DNA of 64,000 nucleotides from Pseudomonadota bacterium (lineage in GTDB: Bacteria > Pseudomonadota > Gammaproteobacteria > CALCKW01). Location: contig JBCCUP010000001.1 of NCBI GenBank assembly GCA_039196715.1, positions 186,001 to 250,000 on the forward strand, written 5' to 3'. The position numbers and the translations under genes are program-made. Of this stretch, positions 38,332-47,108 are shown piece after piece; the stretch's first letter is position 1; each line of letters opens with the position of its first letter. The notes under the pieces are model-generated. The model had not been told where the DNA came from, did not search any database, and saw nothing but the letters and a program-made list of their open reading frames with translations.

Positions 38332-39336
38332 ATGGCTGGGCACGTGAGCAGTTTACCGATAAAAGATTTCATGACCGCGTCGGTGGCGACGGTCTCGCCC
38401 GATGCCCCCCTCTTCGACGTCGCGAGCAAGATGCACGAATCCCGACTGTCCTGCATCGTGGTCGTGGAAGACGAACACCCGATCGCCGTGATCACCGAAC
38501 GGGACATGACCCGACTCGCGGCCCAGTTGCTGCGCGACGACGACGCGCCGGAGCTGCGCGAGGTGATGTCACCCGGTCTGATCACCCTGCACGTCAACGC
38601 CAGCTGCAACGAAGCCGTTGAGCTTGCTCACGCGAAACGCATCCGCCGTATGGTCATCGTCGACGACGAAGGTCGCCTGGCCGGCGTCGCAACCCAATCC
38701 GACCTGCTGCGCGCGCATGCGCAAGACCTCGAGTTTCAGAAAGACAACCTCGAGTTGGCTGTCACCGAGCGCACCATCGAATTGCACGAAGTCAATCAGC
38801 GCCTGATGGAACTCACCCGCGTCGACCCGATGCTGGGTATCGGCAACCGGCGATCCATGGACGAAGAGCTGATGAAGATCACCGAGCGGGCGCGTCGCTA
38901 CAAACGCCCGTTCTCGGTCGCCCTGGTCGACGTGGACAACTTCAAGAAGTACAACGACCACTACGGCCATCAGATGGGCGACGACGCTCTGGTCGCAGTC
39001 GCCAACGCGCTGAAGTCTGCGGTGCGCAGTGCCGACAGCGTCTACCGGTATGGCGGCGAGGAGTTCCTCGTGATCCTCCCCGAAGTGGGTGTAGACGGCG
39101 GTGCCGTCGCGGCCGAGCACATGCGCAGCGCCGTGGAAAACCTCGCCATGGAGCACGTTCTGGCGAGCTCCGGGGTGGTGACCGCCAGCTTCGGCGTCGC
39201 CGAGGAGTGCGTCGACGCGCCGAACATGAACGAGCTGATCAAGCGTGCCGACGACGCGTTGTACGAGGCCAAACAGAACGGCCGCAACCGCGTGGGCACG
39301 GCCAACAGTCCGGACGGCGCAGACAAGGCCGCCTGA
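38332..39336 (+). CDS. CBS-domain diguanylate cyclase (GGDEF)
   Basis: 334 residues from the ATG at 38332 (a GTG at 38251 is possible). Residues about 8-128 are two CBS motifs (KDFMTASVATVSPDAPLFD to MVIVDDEGRLAGVATQSDLL), which usually bind adenine nucleotides. A coiled coil, about 130-162, leads to the GGDEF domain from TRVDPMLGIGNRRSMDEEL. The active-site motif is GGEEF (241-245), and an RxxD inhibitory site (RSAD, 232-235) sits exactly five residues before it, so c-di-GMP product inhibition is expected. It has no membrane helix. It is probably a cytoplasmic c-di-GMP synthase tuned by nucleotide energy state. Confidence 0.93.
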   Translation: MAGHVSSLPIKDFMTASVATVSPDAPLFDVASKMHESRLSCIVVVEDEHPIAVITERDMTRLAAQLLRDDDAPELREVMSPGLITLHVNASCNEAVELAHAKRIRRMVIVDDEGRLAGVATQSDLLRAHAQDLEFQKDNLELAVTERTIELHEVNQRLMELTRVDPMLGIGNRRSMDEELMKITERARRYKRPFSVALVDVDNFKKYNDHYGHQMGDDALVAVANALKSAVRSADSVYRYGGEEFLVILPEVGVDGGAVAAEHMRSAVENLAMEHVLASSGVVTASFGVAEECVDAPNMNELIKRADDALYEAKQNGRNRVGTANSPDGADKAA

Positions 39337-39551
39337 GCCCGCACCACCCGCAGCTCCGCACGACACACTGCCCACCGCAGGCCCATTGCGCCGATCGAGT
39401 GCGATCGCGCGCCGTCCGACCCTCTCCCACACGCCCCACCCCGGGCACACGCTGGCGTGTGACGCATGCCACAGCGACCGCGAGACCGCCGGTTCAACTG
39501 GGCGGGGTTTGTCGATAAACTGCCGCCAGACCCACGCGAGAGAGCAGCGAC

Positions 39552-40316
39552 TTGTCTGAGCTCGAATTTGTCCAGATCGGTGCGCGAGACGACAACTTCT
39601 GTGTGTTCGTTCACGATGCGGTGAGCGGACGGACCGCGGCCGTCGACGCACCCGAGGCCGAGGCCATGCACGCCACGCTGGACCAGCGAGGGTGGCGGCT
39701 CGACACACTGCTGATCACCCACCACCACTACGACCACGTCGAGGGCATCGCCAGCCTGTACGAGCGGTTCGGCTGCGAGGTAATCGGGCCACGTGCCGAG
39801 GCCGACAAGATCGACGGACTGACCCGGCAGGTGGCCGAGGGTGACACGTTTGACCTGTACGGCCACGCCGTAACCGTCGTCGACACGCCCGGACACACGC
39901 TGGGCCACATTGTGTACTACCTGCCGGACGCCCGCGTGTTGTTCGCAGGTGACACGCTCTTTTCGTTGGGCTGTGGCAAGCTGTTCGAAGGCAGCCCGGC
40001 AGACATGTGGAGCAGCCTGCAGAAAATCCGAGCGCTTCCCGGCGACACCACCGTGTACGTCGGGCACGAATACACCGTTGAAAACGGCGAGCACGCCTTG
40101 CAATGGGAACCGGGTAATGCAGCCCTGGTCGAGCGCATGGAGACGGCGCGGGCGCTGCACGCCGCAGGTCAGCCCACAGTGCCGACAAGCCTGCAGCAGG
40201 AACTGGAAACCAACCCGTTTCTCCGCCCCGACTCCCAGGAGATCCGCGCGACGCTTGACATGACCTCGGCGAGCGATTTGGATGTGTTCACCCGGGTGCG
40301 TGAACTGCGCGGCTGA
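39552..40316 (+). CDS. gloB: Hydroxyacylglutathione hydrolase (glyoxalase II)
   Basis: A metallo-beta-lactamase-fold enzyme that hydrolyses S-lactoylglutathione. 254 residues, from a TTG start at 39552 with a purine-rich gagagagcag upstream. ITHHHYDHVEG is the THxHxDH dinuclear metal motif, VVDTPGHTLGHIVYY and LFAGDTLFSLGCGKLFEG complete the metal site, and YVGHEYTVENG carries the last ligand and substrate contacts. The length and the C-terminal domain fit GloB, not a general MBL hydrolase. Confidence 0.95.
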   Translation: MSELEFVQIGARDDNFCVFVHDAVSGRTAAVDAPEAEAMHATLDQRGWRLDTLLITHHHYDHVEGIASLYERFGCEVIGPRAEADKIDGLTRQVAEGDTFDLYGHAVTVVDTPGHTLGHIVYYLPDARVLFAGDTLFSLGCGKLFEGSPADMWSSLQKIRALPGDTTVYVGHEYTVENGEHALQWEPGNAALVERMETARALHAAGQPTVPTSLQQELETNPFLRPDSQEIRATLDMTSASDLDVFTRVRELRG

Positions 40317-40373
40317 GGCGACACCTCGGCCTTGACGACGACCCGGCGGACCGGAAACACAGCGAACACTGCG

Positions 40374-42311
40374 ATGAACGACCCACTCTGGCGCCCCAGC
40401 CAAGACCGGATTGAGACAACCAACCTGGCCGCGTTTGCGGCCCGTGTGGGTCTGGACGATCCGCTGGACTACGACCGCTTGCACCGCTACTCAATCGAGC
40501 AACCGGAGTCCTTCTGGCAATCCGTGTGGACCCACTGCGGCATCATCGGCGAAGCCGGTGACACCGTGATCAAGCAGGGGGCGCACCTCAAGGACTGCCG
40601 ATTCTTCCCTGACAGCAACCTGAACTTTGCCGAAAACCTGCTTGCAGGTGACGGCTCCGACCCCGCCCTGATCAGCGTGTCGGAGGACGGCAAACACTGG
40701 CAGCTGAGCCGGGCGAAACTGGCCGAGCGCGTGTCACGCTTGCAACAAGCCATGCGCGCCGAGGGTATCGAGACGGGTGACCGGGTCGCAGCCATTTTGC
40801 CGAACTCGGTGGACGCCGTGGTTGGCATGTTGGCGGCGACCAGCCTCGGCGCCGTCTGGTCGTCCTGTTCACCGGATTTCGGCGTCAGTGGGGTGCTGGA
40901 CCGTTTCGGCCAGATCGAACCCAAACTGCTGTTGTGTTGTGACGGCTACCAATACAACGGCAAGACCTTCACCACACTGGACAACGCACTGGAGCTCAGA
41001 CGCGCTCTGCCCACGGTGCAGAAGCTCGTCGTGGTCCAGCAGCTCGACGCACCGCTGTCACTCGAGGACGACGACGCCCTGTCGATGGACGCTTTCGTCG
41101 CGCCCTACGCGGAGGCGCCGTTGGAATACACCCGGGTCGCGTTCGCCGCCCCGTTGTACATCCTGTTTTCCTCTGGCACCACCGGCAAGCCGAAGTGCAT
41201 CGTCCACAGTGTCGGTGGCACGCTGCTCCAGCACGTCAAGGAACATCAGCTTCACTGTGACCTGAAACCGGGTGACAGGCTGTTCTATTTCACCACCTGC
41301 GGCTGGATGATGTGGAATTGGCTCACCAGCGCACTCGCCTCGGGTGTGACGCTGGTGTTGTTCGATGGCAACCCCTTCTACCCGAACGGGTATCGGCTTG
41401 CCGATCTCGTGGCGAACGAAGGTGTCACCCATTTCGGCACCTCAGCCAAATACCTCGACGCGTGCAGCAAAGCCGATATCTCCCCGGCCAGCGGACGTGA
41501 TTTCAGCGCCTTGCGCGCCGTTTTTTCCACCGGATCACCGCTCGCGCCGGACGCTTTCGACTATGTCTACGAGAACTGGAAGGCCGACGTGTGTTTGTCG
41601 TCTGTCGCAGGCGGCACCGACATCGTTGGTTGCTTTCTCGCCGGCAACCCGATCGGACCGGTGTTTCGGGGCGAGTGTCAGAAACGCGCACTCGGCCTTG
41701 ATGTGCAGGTCTTCGACGCCACAGGCGCGCCGCTGGTCGGCGAACCTGGTGAGCTCGTGTGCGTCAACGCCCACCCGTCGATGCCCACCGGTTTCTGGCG
41801 GGACAGCGACGGCAGCCGCTACCACGCGGCCTACTTCGAGCGGTTTGACAATGTCTGGCACCACGGCGACTACGTGACGTTGACCGAAAACGGCGGCATG
41901 GTCTTCTACGGGCGATCCGATGCCACGCTGAACCCCGGCGGTGTGCGGATCGGGACGGCCGAGATCTACGAGCAGGTCGAACGCGTGCCGGAGATCGTTG
42001 AGGCACTCGTGATCGGTCAGGACTGGGACGCGGACACCCGTCTCGTGCTGTTCGTTCGCCTCGCCGAGGGCAACAGCCTGACCGAAGCGCTGATCGCCGA
42101 GGTGAAGTCGGTCATTCGCACGGGTGCGTCGCCCCGGCACGTCCCGGCCATCGTGTTGGCCGTCGACGACATCCCGCGGACGAAATCAGGCAAGATCACC
42201 GAGCTTGCGGTCCGCGACGTGGTCCATAACCGACCGATTCAAAACGTCCACGCACTCGCCAATCCCGAGGCGCTCGAGCTCTACCGGAACCTGCCTGAAC
42301 TCCAGGAGTGA
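40374..42311 (+). CDS. Acetoacetyl-CoA synthetase
   Basis: An ANL-superfamily ligase that activates acetoacetate. It has 645 residues from the ATG at 40374. The family opening MNDPLWRPSQDRIETTNLAA and FPDSNLNFAENLL separates it from acetyl-CoA synthetase. LYILFSSGTTGKPKCIVHS is the P-loop-like A3 motif, TTCGWMMWNWLTSAL follows, GRSDATLNPGGVRIGTAEIY is the A8 hinge region, and PRTKSGKITE contains the A10 catalytic lysine. It may serve ketone-body or polyhydroxybutyrate recycling. No other genes of that pathway are nearby. Confidence 0.93.
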   Translation: MNDPLWRPSQDRIETTNLAAFAARVGLDDPLDYDRLHRYSIEQPESFWQSVWTHCGIIGEAGDTVIKQGAHLKDCRFFPDSNLNFAENLLAGDGSDPALISVSEDGKHWQLSRAKLAERVSRLQQAMRAEGIETGDRVAAILPNSVDAVVGMLAATSLGAVWSSCSPDFGVSGVLDRFGQIEPKLLLCCDGYQYNGKTFTTLDNALELRRALPTVQKLVVVQQLDAPLSLEDDDALSMDAFVAPYAEAPLEYTRVAFAAPLYILFSSGTTGKPKCIVHSVGGTLLQHVKEHQLHCDLKPGDRLFYFTTCGWMMWNWLTSALASGVTLVLFDGNPFYPNGYRLADLVANEGVTHFGTSAKYLDACSKADISPASGRDFSALRAVFSTGSPLAPDAFDYVYENWKADVCLSSVAGGTDIVGCFLAGNPIGPVFRGECQKRALGLDVQVFDATGAPLVGEPGELVCVNAHPSMPTGFWRDSDGSRYHAAYFERFDNVWHHGDYVTLTENGGMVFYGRSDATLNPGGVRIGTAEIYEQVERVPEIVEALVIGQDWDADTRLVLFVRLAEGNSLTEALIAEVKSVIRTGASPRHVPAIVLAVDDIPRTKSGKITELAVRDVVHNRPIQNVHALANPEALELYRNLPELQE

Positions 42312-42421
42312 GACAGGGTTCGCAAAACGGACACAGCGCCACGTTTTGCGGTCGGATCTGACTTCAGCGCGCACGGGCGGGCGCCGCTAGCGGCTGACAA
42401 TCCGCCGCCTCACGACCGTGC

Positions 42422-43414
42422 ATGGACAACCGACGCAACAGCTATCGATTGCTGCGCATTCAACCTGAAGCCCCACCCGCGCTGATCACGCGCATCTACC
42501 GCACCTTGATGCAACAGCTTCGGTTTCACCCCGACCTCGGTGGCGACACCGACCAGGCGAGCTTGATCAACCAGGCCTACCGCCGACTGATGGACCCGAC
42601 CGAACGGGCGCGAGAGAACCGTGCGCTCGTCGAACGTGGCCTCTTCCCGGCCTCGATCGGCACCGGGCCAGTGTCCACGTACGCCGCGCACGCAGCCACC
42701 GCGCGGCACGGCAACATCAACCGCCGCCACTACGCGCGGGTCCTGATGCTCCAACTCGACGCCGAGACCGCGTTGCTCAACGCGGCGCGATCCTGGGCCG
42801 CGAACACGCCCGCCCAAGCGCGCAACGCCGCCCTGATCGAACGCGCGCACACCACCCTCGCCGACCCGACGACCCGCGCGCGCTACCTCGAGCTGCTCGC
42901 GGCCCACAGCCACCACGGTGCACTGCGCGCCCTGGAGCAGGACACACGGGTACACGCCGAGGCCGTGCGAGCCGCCCAGGCGGCGCAGGAAGCGAACAAA
43001 GCCGCACCGGCCTGCCCCTACTGCGCCCTGTCACCGTTGCGCATCCCGTCCACACCGGCCCCACGTTGCAGCCGTTGCGACAGCCCGCTCACGCCGCCGC
43101 CTGAGCTGCAGGACACCCGGCGCCGTCGTCAGGCCAGCCGACTGCACCGGCCGACGCACGCCACCATTAGCGTCGGCTGGCCGCCCCGTCGCACGCCCGC
43201 CACCGTCGTCGACATGTCGCCGGTCGGGGTCTCGTTCGAAAGCGCGTCGGTGCTGCACCACGCCACTGTGGTGCGGCTCGACGCAGACGGTGTCTGTGCC
43301 GTCGTCGAATTGACTCACGGAAACACCACGCCGCAGGGCTATGCCTACGGTGGCCGCTTTCTGTCAGCCGAGTTCGACTCCGATCAGGGCACCTTCGTGC
43401 GCGCCACAGCCTGA
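42422..43414 (+). CDS. J-domain / zinc-ribbon / PilZ-like protein
   Basis: 330 residues. The N-terminal J domain (about 5-60) has the HPD tripeptide in LRFHPDLGGD (36-38), which activates DnaK-type ATPases. A helical middle region follows. Four cysteines in two CxxC pairs (198, 201, 216, 219) form a probable zinc ribbon. The C-terminal 95 residues resemble PilZ, with an Arg-rich start (RRRRQASR) and DMSPVGVSF (the DxSxxG loop), both parts of the c-di-GMP-binding consensus. A link from c-di-GMP to a chaperone is inferred. The combination is one I do not recognise. No partner gene adjoins it. Confidence 0.8.
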   Translation: MDNRRNSYRLLRIQPEAPPALITRIYRTLMQQLRFHPDLGGDTDQASLINQAYRRLMDPTERARENRALVERGLFPASIGTGPVSTYAAHAATARHGNINRRHYARVLMLQLDAETALLNAARSWAANTPAQARNAALIERAHTTLADPTTRARYLELLAAHSHHGALRALEQDTRVHAEAVRAAQAAQEANKAAPACPYCALSPLRIPSTPAPRCSRCDSPLTPPPELQDTRRRRQASRLHRPTHATISVGWPPRRTPATVVDMSPVGVSFESASVLHHATVVRLDADGVCAVVELTHGNTTPQGYAYGGRFLSAEFDSDQGTFVRATA

Positions 43415-43614
43415 CGCTGCCAGCGCAGGGCGGCGTTGCAAACCCTGTTCGCTCCGCTACAGCGCATCAGCCCGTAGGGGGTACCACGCAGTTGCACCGG
43501 TCAACTGAACCCCGATCGACAGCATGCATCACAGTGACAAGGGTGTGAGACCACACCCCGACCTGATCACCCGGGCAGACGCACTCGCAGCGGGCCCATT
43601 CGGAGACCAACACA

Positions 43615-44346
43615 ATGCGCGCATTGATCCTGACGCTCTGCCTGCTCGGTATCGGCTCGGTATCGGCAAACACCCCCGCCCTGCCCACGGCGATCTTCGC
43701 CGGCGGATGCTTCTGGTGCATGGAGTCGGATTTCGAGAAACTCGACGGCGTGGTCGATGTGGTCTCCGGTTTCACCGGCGGCACGCACCCACAACCCACC
43801 TACCAGGGCGCTCACGACGGCCACTACGAGGCGGTGCTTGTCACCTACGACCCGGAGAAAATCGACTACCAGGGCCTGCTGGACCACTACTGGGTCAACA
43901 TCGACCCCTTCGACGACCGTGGCCAGTTCTGCGACAAGGGGCACGAGTACCGGGCGGCGATCTTTGTCGGTGACGACAGCGAATCAGCCGCCGCGGAAGC
44001 CTCCAGACAGGCCGTCGCCGACGAATTCAGCAACCAGACCGTGGTGACTCAGATTCTCCCTCGCGCGGAATTCTTCCCGATCGCCGGGAAAGAGAGCTAC
44101 CACCAGGATTACTACAAGAACCACTCGGTGCGCTACCAGTTCTACCGCTACCGCTGCGGCCGCGATGCACGCCTGCAAGCGATCTGGGGCGACCGCGTCA
44201 CGCACCGAGCGCCCGGCGTCACACCTGCCGCAAGATCTGATCGCGCCGGTCCACCGCCCAACCGTATTGCGGTGGCCACAGTGCAAAGTCCGGGTCGGCA
44301 CCGAGTGCATGTGCCGCGTGCAGCGGCCAGAACGGGTTATGCATGA
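43615..44346 (+). CDS. msrA: Peptide methionine sulfoxide reductase MsrA, exported form
   Basis: 243 residues with a signal peptide (MRALILTLCLLGIGSVSANT), so it repairs oxidised methionine in periplasmic proteins. The catalytic GGCFWCMESDFEKLDG, then GGTHPQPTYQGAHDGHYEAV and ESYHQDYYKNHSVRYQFYRY are the family blocks. Family similarity ends around IWG (residue about 193). The remaining 50 residues are encoded antisense to the 3 prime end of the convergent flavin oxidoreductase gene, overlapping it by 128 bp. The extension is probably a lost-stop artefact of evolution. A GGAGA site precedes the ATG. Confidence 0.9.
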   Translation: MRALILTLCLLGIGSVSANTPALPTAIFAGGCFWCMESDFEKLDGVVDVVSGFTGGTHPQPTYQGAHDGHYEAVLVTYDPEKIDYQGLLDHYWVNIDPFDDRGQFCDKGHEYRAAIFVGDDSESAAAEASRQAVADEFSNQTVVTQILPRAEFFPIAGKESYHQDYYKNHSVRYQFYRYRCGRDARLQAIWGDRVTHRAPGVTPAARSDRAGPPPNRIAVATVQSPGRHRVHVPRAAARTGYA

Positions 44347-45364
44347 TTTCGCGCCCGAGCGCAACGAAATCGGCCCGACCGGTGGACACGATCTCCTCGG
44401 CCTGGGCGGCGTCGATGATCACACCGACCGCCATCGTCTGCATACCCACCTCCTCGCGGATGCGCTCAGCGTAGGGCACCTGGAACCCCGGCTGACGTGC
44501 TGAATGCTTGTCCAGCGGCTTGTTGTCGTCAGTCTGGCGAAAACGCGGCGCGCCGGCGATGCCACCGGACGAGCAGTCGACCACGTCGACGCCGACGGTT
44601 TGGAGTGCCTGAGCGAGCTGGACCGAATCGTCGAGTGTCCACCCGCCCTCGCGGCCGTCCACGGCTGACACACGGAAGAACAACGGTACCTCTTCGCCAA
44701 TCCGCTTTCGCACGGCGTCGCACACCGCCAGCGGGAATCGCATACGGCCCTCGAGGTCGCCGCCGTACTGGTCGTTGCGCGTGTTGGAGAGCGGCGAGAG
44801 AAAGCTGTGCAACAGGTAGCCGTGCGCACCGTGCACCTCGATCACCTTGAAGCCGACGTCCAGCGACCGCGCGGCCGCGTCGGCGAAGGCTGCGACCAAG
44901 CCGTCGATATCGGCCTCTGACAGTTGCCGGGGTGCCTGGAACCCCGGACCAACCGGTTCGACGCCCGGGCCGACAACCGGCCAGGCGTGCGGGTCGGCGG
45001 CATCCAACGGCTTGCCGCCGCCGGCGAAGGGCGGCGTGCACGCCGCCTTGCGGCCAGCGTGAGCCAACTGGATGCCCGGGACACAGCCCATCGATTCGAT
45101 GAAGGCCGTGACCGGCTTGAGGGCAGCCGCGTGTTCATCTGACCAGATGCCAAGGCACGCCGGCGTGATCCGGCCTGCAGGCTCGATCGCAGTCGCTTCG
45201 GCGAATACCAGGCCCGCCTTGCCCCGAGCAAAGGTACTCAAGTGCGCAAAGTGAAAGGGCTGCGCCAGGCCGTCTATCGCGGAGTACATACACAGCGGTG
45301 ACACCGCGACACGGTTGGGGAACGTGGTACCGCGAACGGTGATGGGACTGAAAAGCGAGCTCAT
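44219..45364 (-). CDS. NADH:flavin oxidoreductase, old-yellow-enzyme (YqjM-like) family
   Basis: 381 residues from the ATG at 45364. A TIM-barrel FMN enzyme: FPNRVAVSPLCMYSAIDG with the Cys found in the YqjM subclass, GIQLAHAGRKAA, EVHGAHGYLLHSFLSPLSN followed by TRNDQYGGDLEGRMRFPL (substrate and FMN contacts), and ADFVALGREIMHNPFWPLHA. It reduces activated alkenes, with unknown natural substrate. Its 3 prime end overlaps that of msrA, which reads toward it. Confidence 0.93.
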   Translation of the reverse strand: MSSLFSPITVRGTTFPNRVAVSPLCMYSAIDGLAQPFHFAHLSTFARGKAGLVFAEATAIEPAGRITPACLGIWSDEHAAALKPVTAFIESMGCVPGIQLAHAGRKAACTPPFAGGGKPLDAADPHAWPVVGPGVEPVGPGFQAPRQLSEADIDGLVAAFADAAARSLDVGFKVIEVHGAHGYLLHSFLSPLSNTRNDQYGGDLEGRMRFPLAVCDAVRKRIGEEVPLFFRVSAVDGREGGWTLDDSVQLAQALQTVGVDVVDCSSGGIAGAPRFRQTDDNKPLDKHSARQPGFQVPYAERIREEVGMQTMAVGVIIDAAQAEEIVSTGRADFVALGREIMHNPFWPLHAAHALGADPDFALWPPQYGWAVDRRDQILRQV

Positions 45365-45455
45365 GCGGGTCACTGGATACAGGCAAAGCCGGGAGAATAC
45401 CGGCTTTTGCGCGGCGAACACAGAACCACACCCTCCGTTGGGGCCGCCGACGCGG

Positions 45456-47108
45456 CTAGAGTAGGCAGGCCTTGGCGCTGAGTTCGTCAACCAGCACGCG
45501 CTGGTTTTCGCTATAGTCCACAGGCACATCGATCAGGTGCACTCCGCCCTGCTCGAGTGCTGCCTCAACCGTGGGCACAAGCTCTGCCGCAGCCGACACG
45601 CGGTGCCCGTGCGCGCCGTAGCTCTCGGCGTAACGCACGAAATCCGGGTTATTGAAAGCCAGCCCCCAATCGTGCAAACCCGCCGCGCGCTGTTTCCAGC
45701 GAATCATGCCGTAGGCGTTGTCGTTCAGCACGATCACGACGAGGCTCAGTTTCAGTCGTATCGCGGTTTCGAGCTCCTGCGAATTCATCATGAAGCCACC
45801 GTCACCGCAGACCGCAATCACGCGTCGCTCAGGGTAGAGCAGCGCAGCCATCATCGCAGATGGCAAGCCCGCCCCCATGGTCGCGAGTGCGTTGTCCAGC
45901 AGCACGGTGTTGGGCGCGTAGGCCTTGTAGTTCCGCGCAAACCAGATCTTGTAGATGCCGTTGTCGAGCGCCACCATGTCGGTGTTGCCCATCAACGCGC
46001 GCAGGTCCGCAACCACGCGCTGGGGAATCATCGGGAAGCGGTCGGCGGCGGTGCCCTCGAGCACGTGCGATTCCACTTCGGCGCGCACACGATCGAAATA
46101 GCTTGTGTCGTGCGACAGCGGCCCTAGCGCCACCGCGAGGTCCTCGACGGCGGTTTGCAAGTCGCCCACGACCTCGATCTGCGGGAAATACACCGCGTCG
46201 ACCTGCGCCGAACAGTAGTTGATGTGAACGACCGTCTTGCCACCGTGCTGCATGAAGAACGGCGGTTTCTCCACCACGTCGTGGCCGACGTTGACAATCA
46301 GATCGGCGCGGTCGATTGCGCAGTGCAGGTAGTCGCCGTCGGACAGGGCCGCCGTGCCCAGGCACAGCGGGTTGCGTTCGTCGATCACGCCCTTGCCCAT
46401 CTGCGTGGTGAAGAACGGCATACCGGTGTGCGCGACGAAATCCCGCAGTGCCTGGCGCGCGTGTTTGCGGTTTGCCCCGGCACCGACCAACAACAGTGGC
46501 CGCTCTGCGGCTTTGATTGCCTCGGCGGCACGGGCAATCACGTCCGCCGAGGCGGTTGCGTAACGCCGGTCACTCGCGCGGAACACGGCATCGTCGGTGG
46601 TTTCTGCCGCAATGTCTTCGGGCAGTTCAAGCAGGACGGCGCCGGGGCGCTCTTCCTCGGCGCGCCTGAAGGCCTCGCGCACCAGTGCCGGCACACTGCT
46701 GCCGTGCACAATCTGACGGGCAAACTTGCTGATCGGGTCGAACAGAGAGACCACGTCGACAATCTGGAATTGACCCTGTTTGGAGTGCAGGATCGGTTTC
46801 TGACCCGTGATTACCACCAACGGGAAGCCACCGAGCTGGGCGTAGGCGGCCGGTGTCACGAGGTTGGTGGCCCCCGGTCCGAGCGTCGCCATGCACACGC
46901 CGGGCTTGCCGGTCAGCCGGCCGTACGTCGCGGCCATGAAACCGGCACCCTGCTCGTGGCGCGTCAGCACCAGCTCGATCGACGACCCGTGCAGTGCATC
47001 GAGCACGTCGAGGTTTTCTTCGCCGGGCACCGCGAACAGGTATTCGACGCCCTCGGCTTCCAGCGCGCGAACCAGGAGGTCGGCCGCCCTTTGCGTTGTG
47101 GTACTCAT
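45456..47108 (-). CDS. Acetolactate synthase-like thiamine-diphosphate enzyme
   Basis: 550 residues with three domains. The Pyr domain begins FAVPGEENLDVLDAL with the catalytic Glu in LTRHEQGAGFMAATYGRL. The central domain has the LLLVGAGANRKHARQAL nucleotide-fold loop. The PP domain carries VCGDGGFMMNSQELETA and NDNAYGMI (GDG to NDN, ThDP/Mg). It looks like a stand-alone (catabolic-type) acetolactate synthase, with no ilvN beside it, but other ThDP decarboxylases or carboligases share this form. It overlaps the preceding glutamate-synthase-like gene by 4 bp. Confidence 0.85.
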   Translation of the reverse strand: MSTTTQRAADLLVRALEAEGVEYLFAVPGEENLDVLDALHGSSIELVLTRHEQGAGFMAATYGRLTGKPGVCMATLGPGATNLVTPAAYAQLGGFPLVVITGQKPILHSKQGQFQIVDVVSLFDPISKFARQIVHGSSVPALVREAFRRAEEERPGAVLLELPEDIAAETTDDAVFRASDRRYATASADVIARAAEAIKAAERPLLLVGAGANRKHARQALRDFVAHTGMPFFTTQMGKGVIDERNPLCLGTAALSDGDYLHCAIDRADLIVNVGHDVVEKPPFFMQHGGKTVVHINYCSAQVDAVYFPQIEVVGDLQTAVEDLAVALGPLSHDTSYFDRVRAEVESHVLEGTAADRFPMIPQRVVADLRALMGNTDMVALDNGIYKIWFARNYKAYAPNTVLLDNALATMGAGLPSAMMAALLYPERRVIAVCGDGGFMMNSQELETAIRLKLSLVVIVLNDNAYGMIRWKQRAAGLHDWGLAFNNPDFVRYAESYGAHGHRVSAAAELVPTVEAALEQGGVHLIDVPVDYSENQRVLVDELSAKACLL

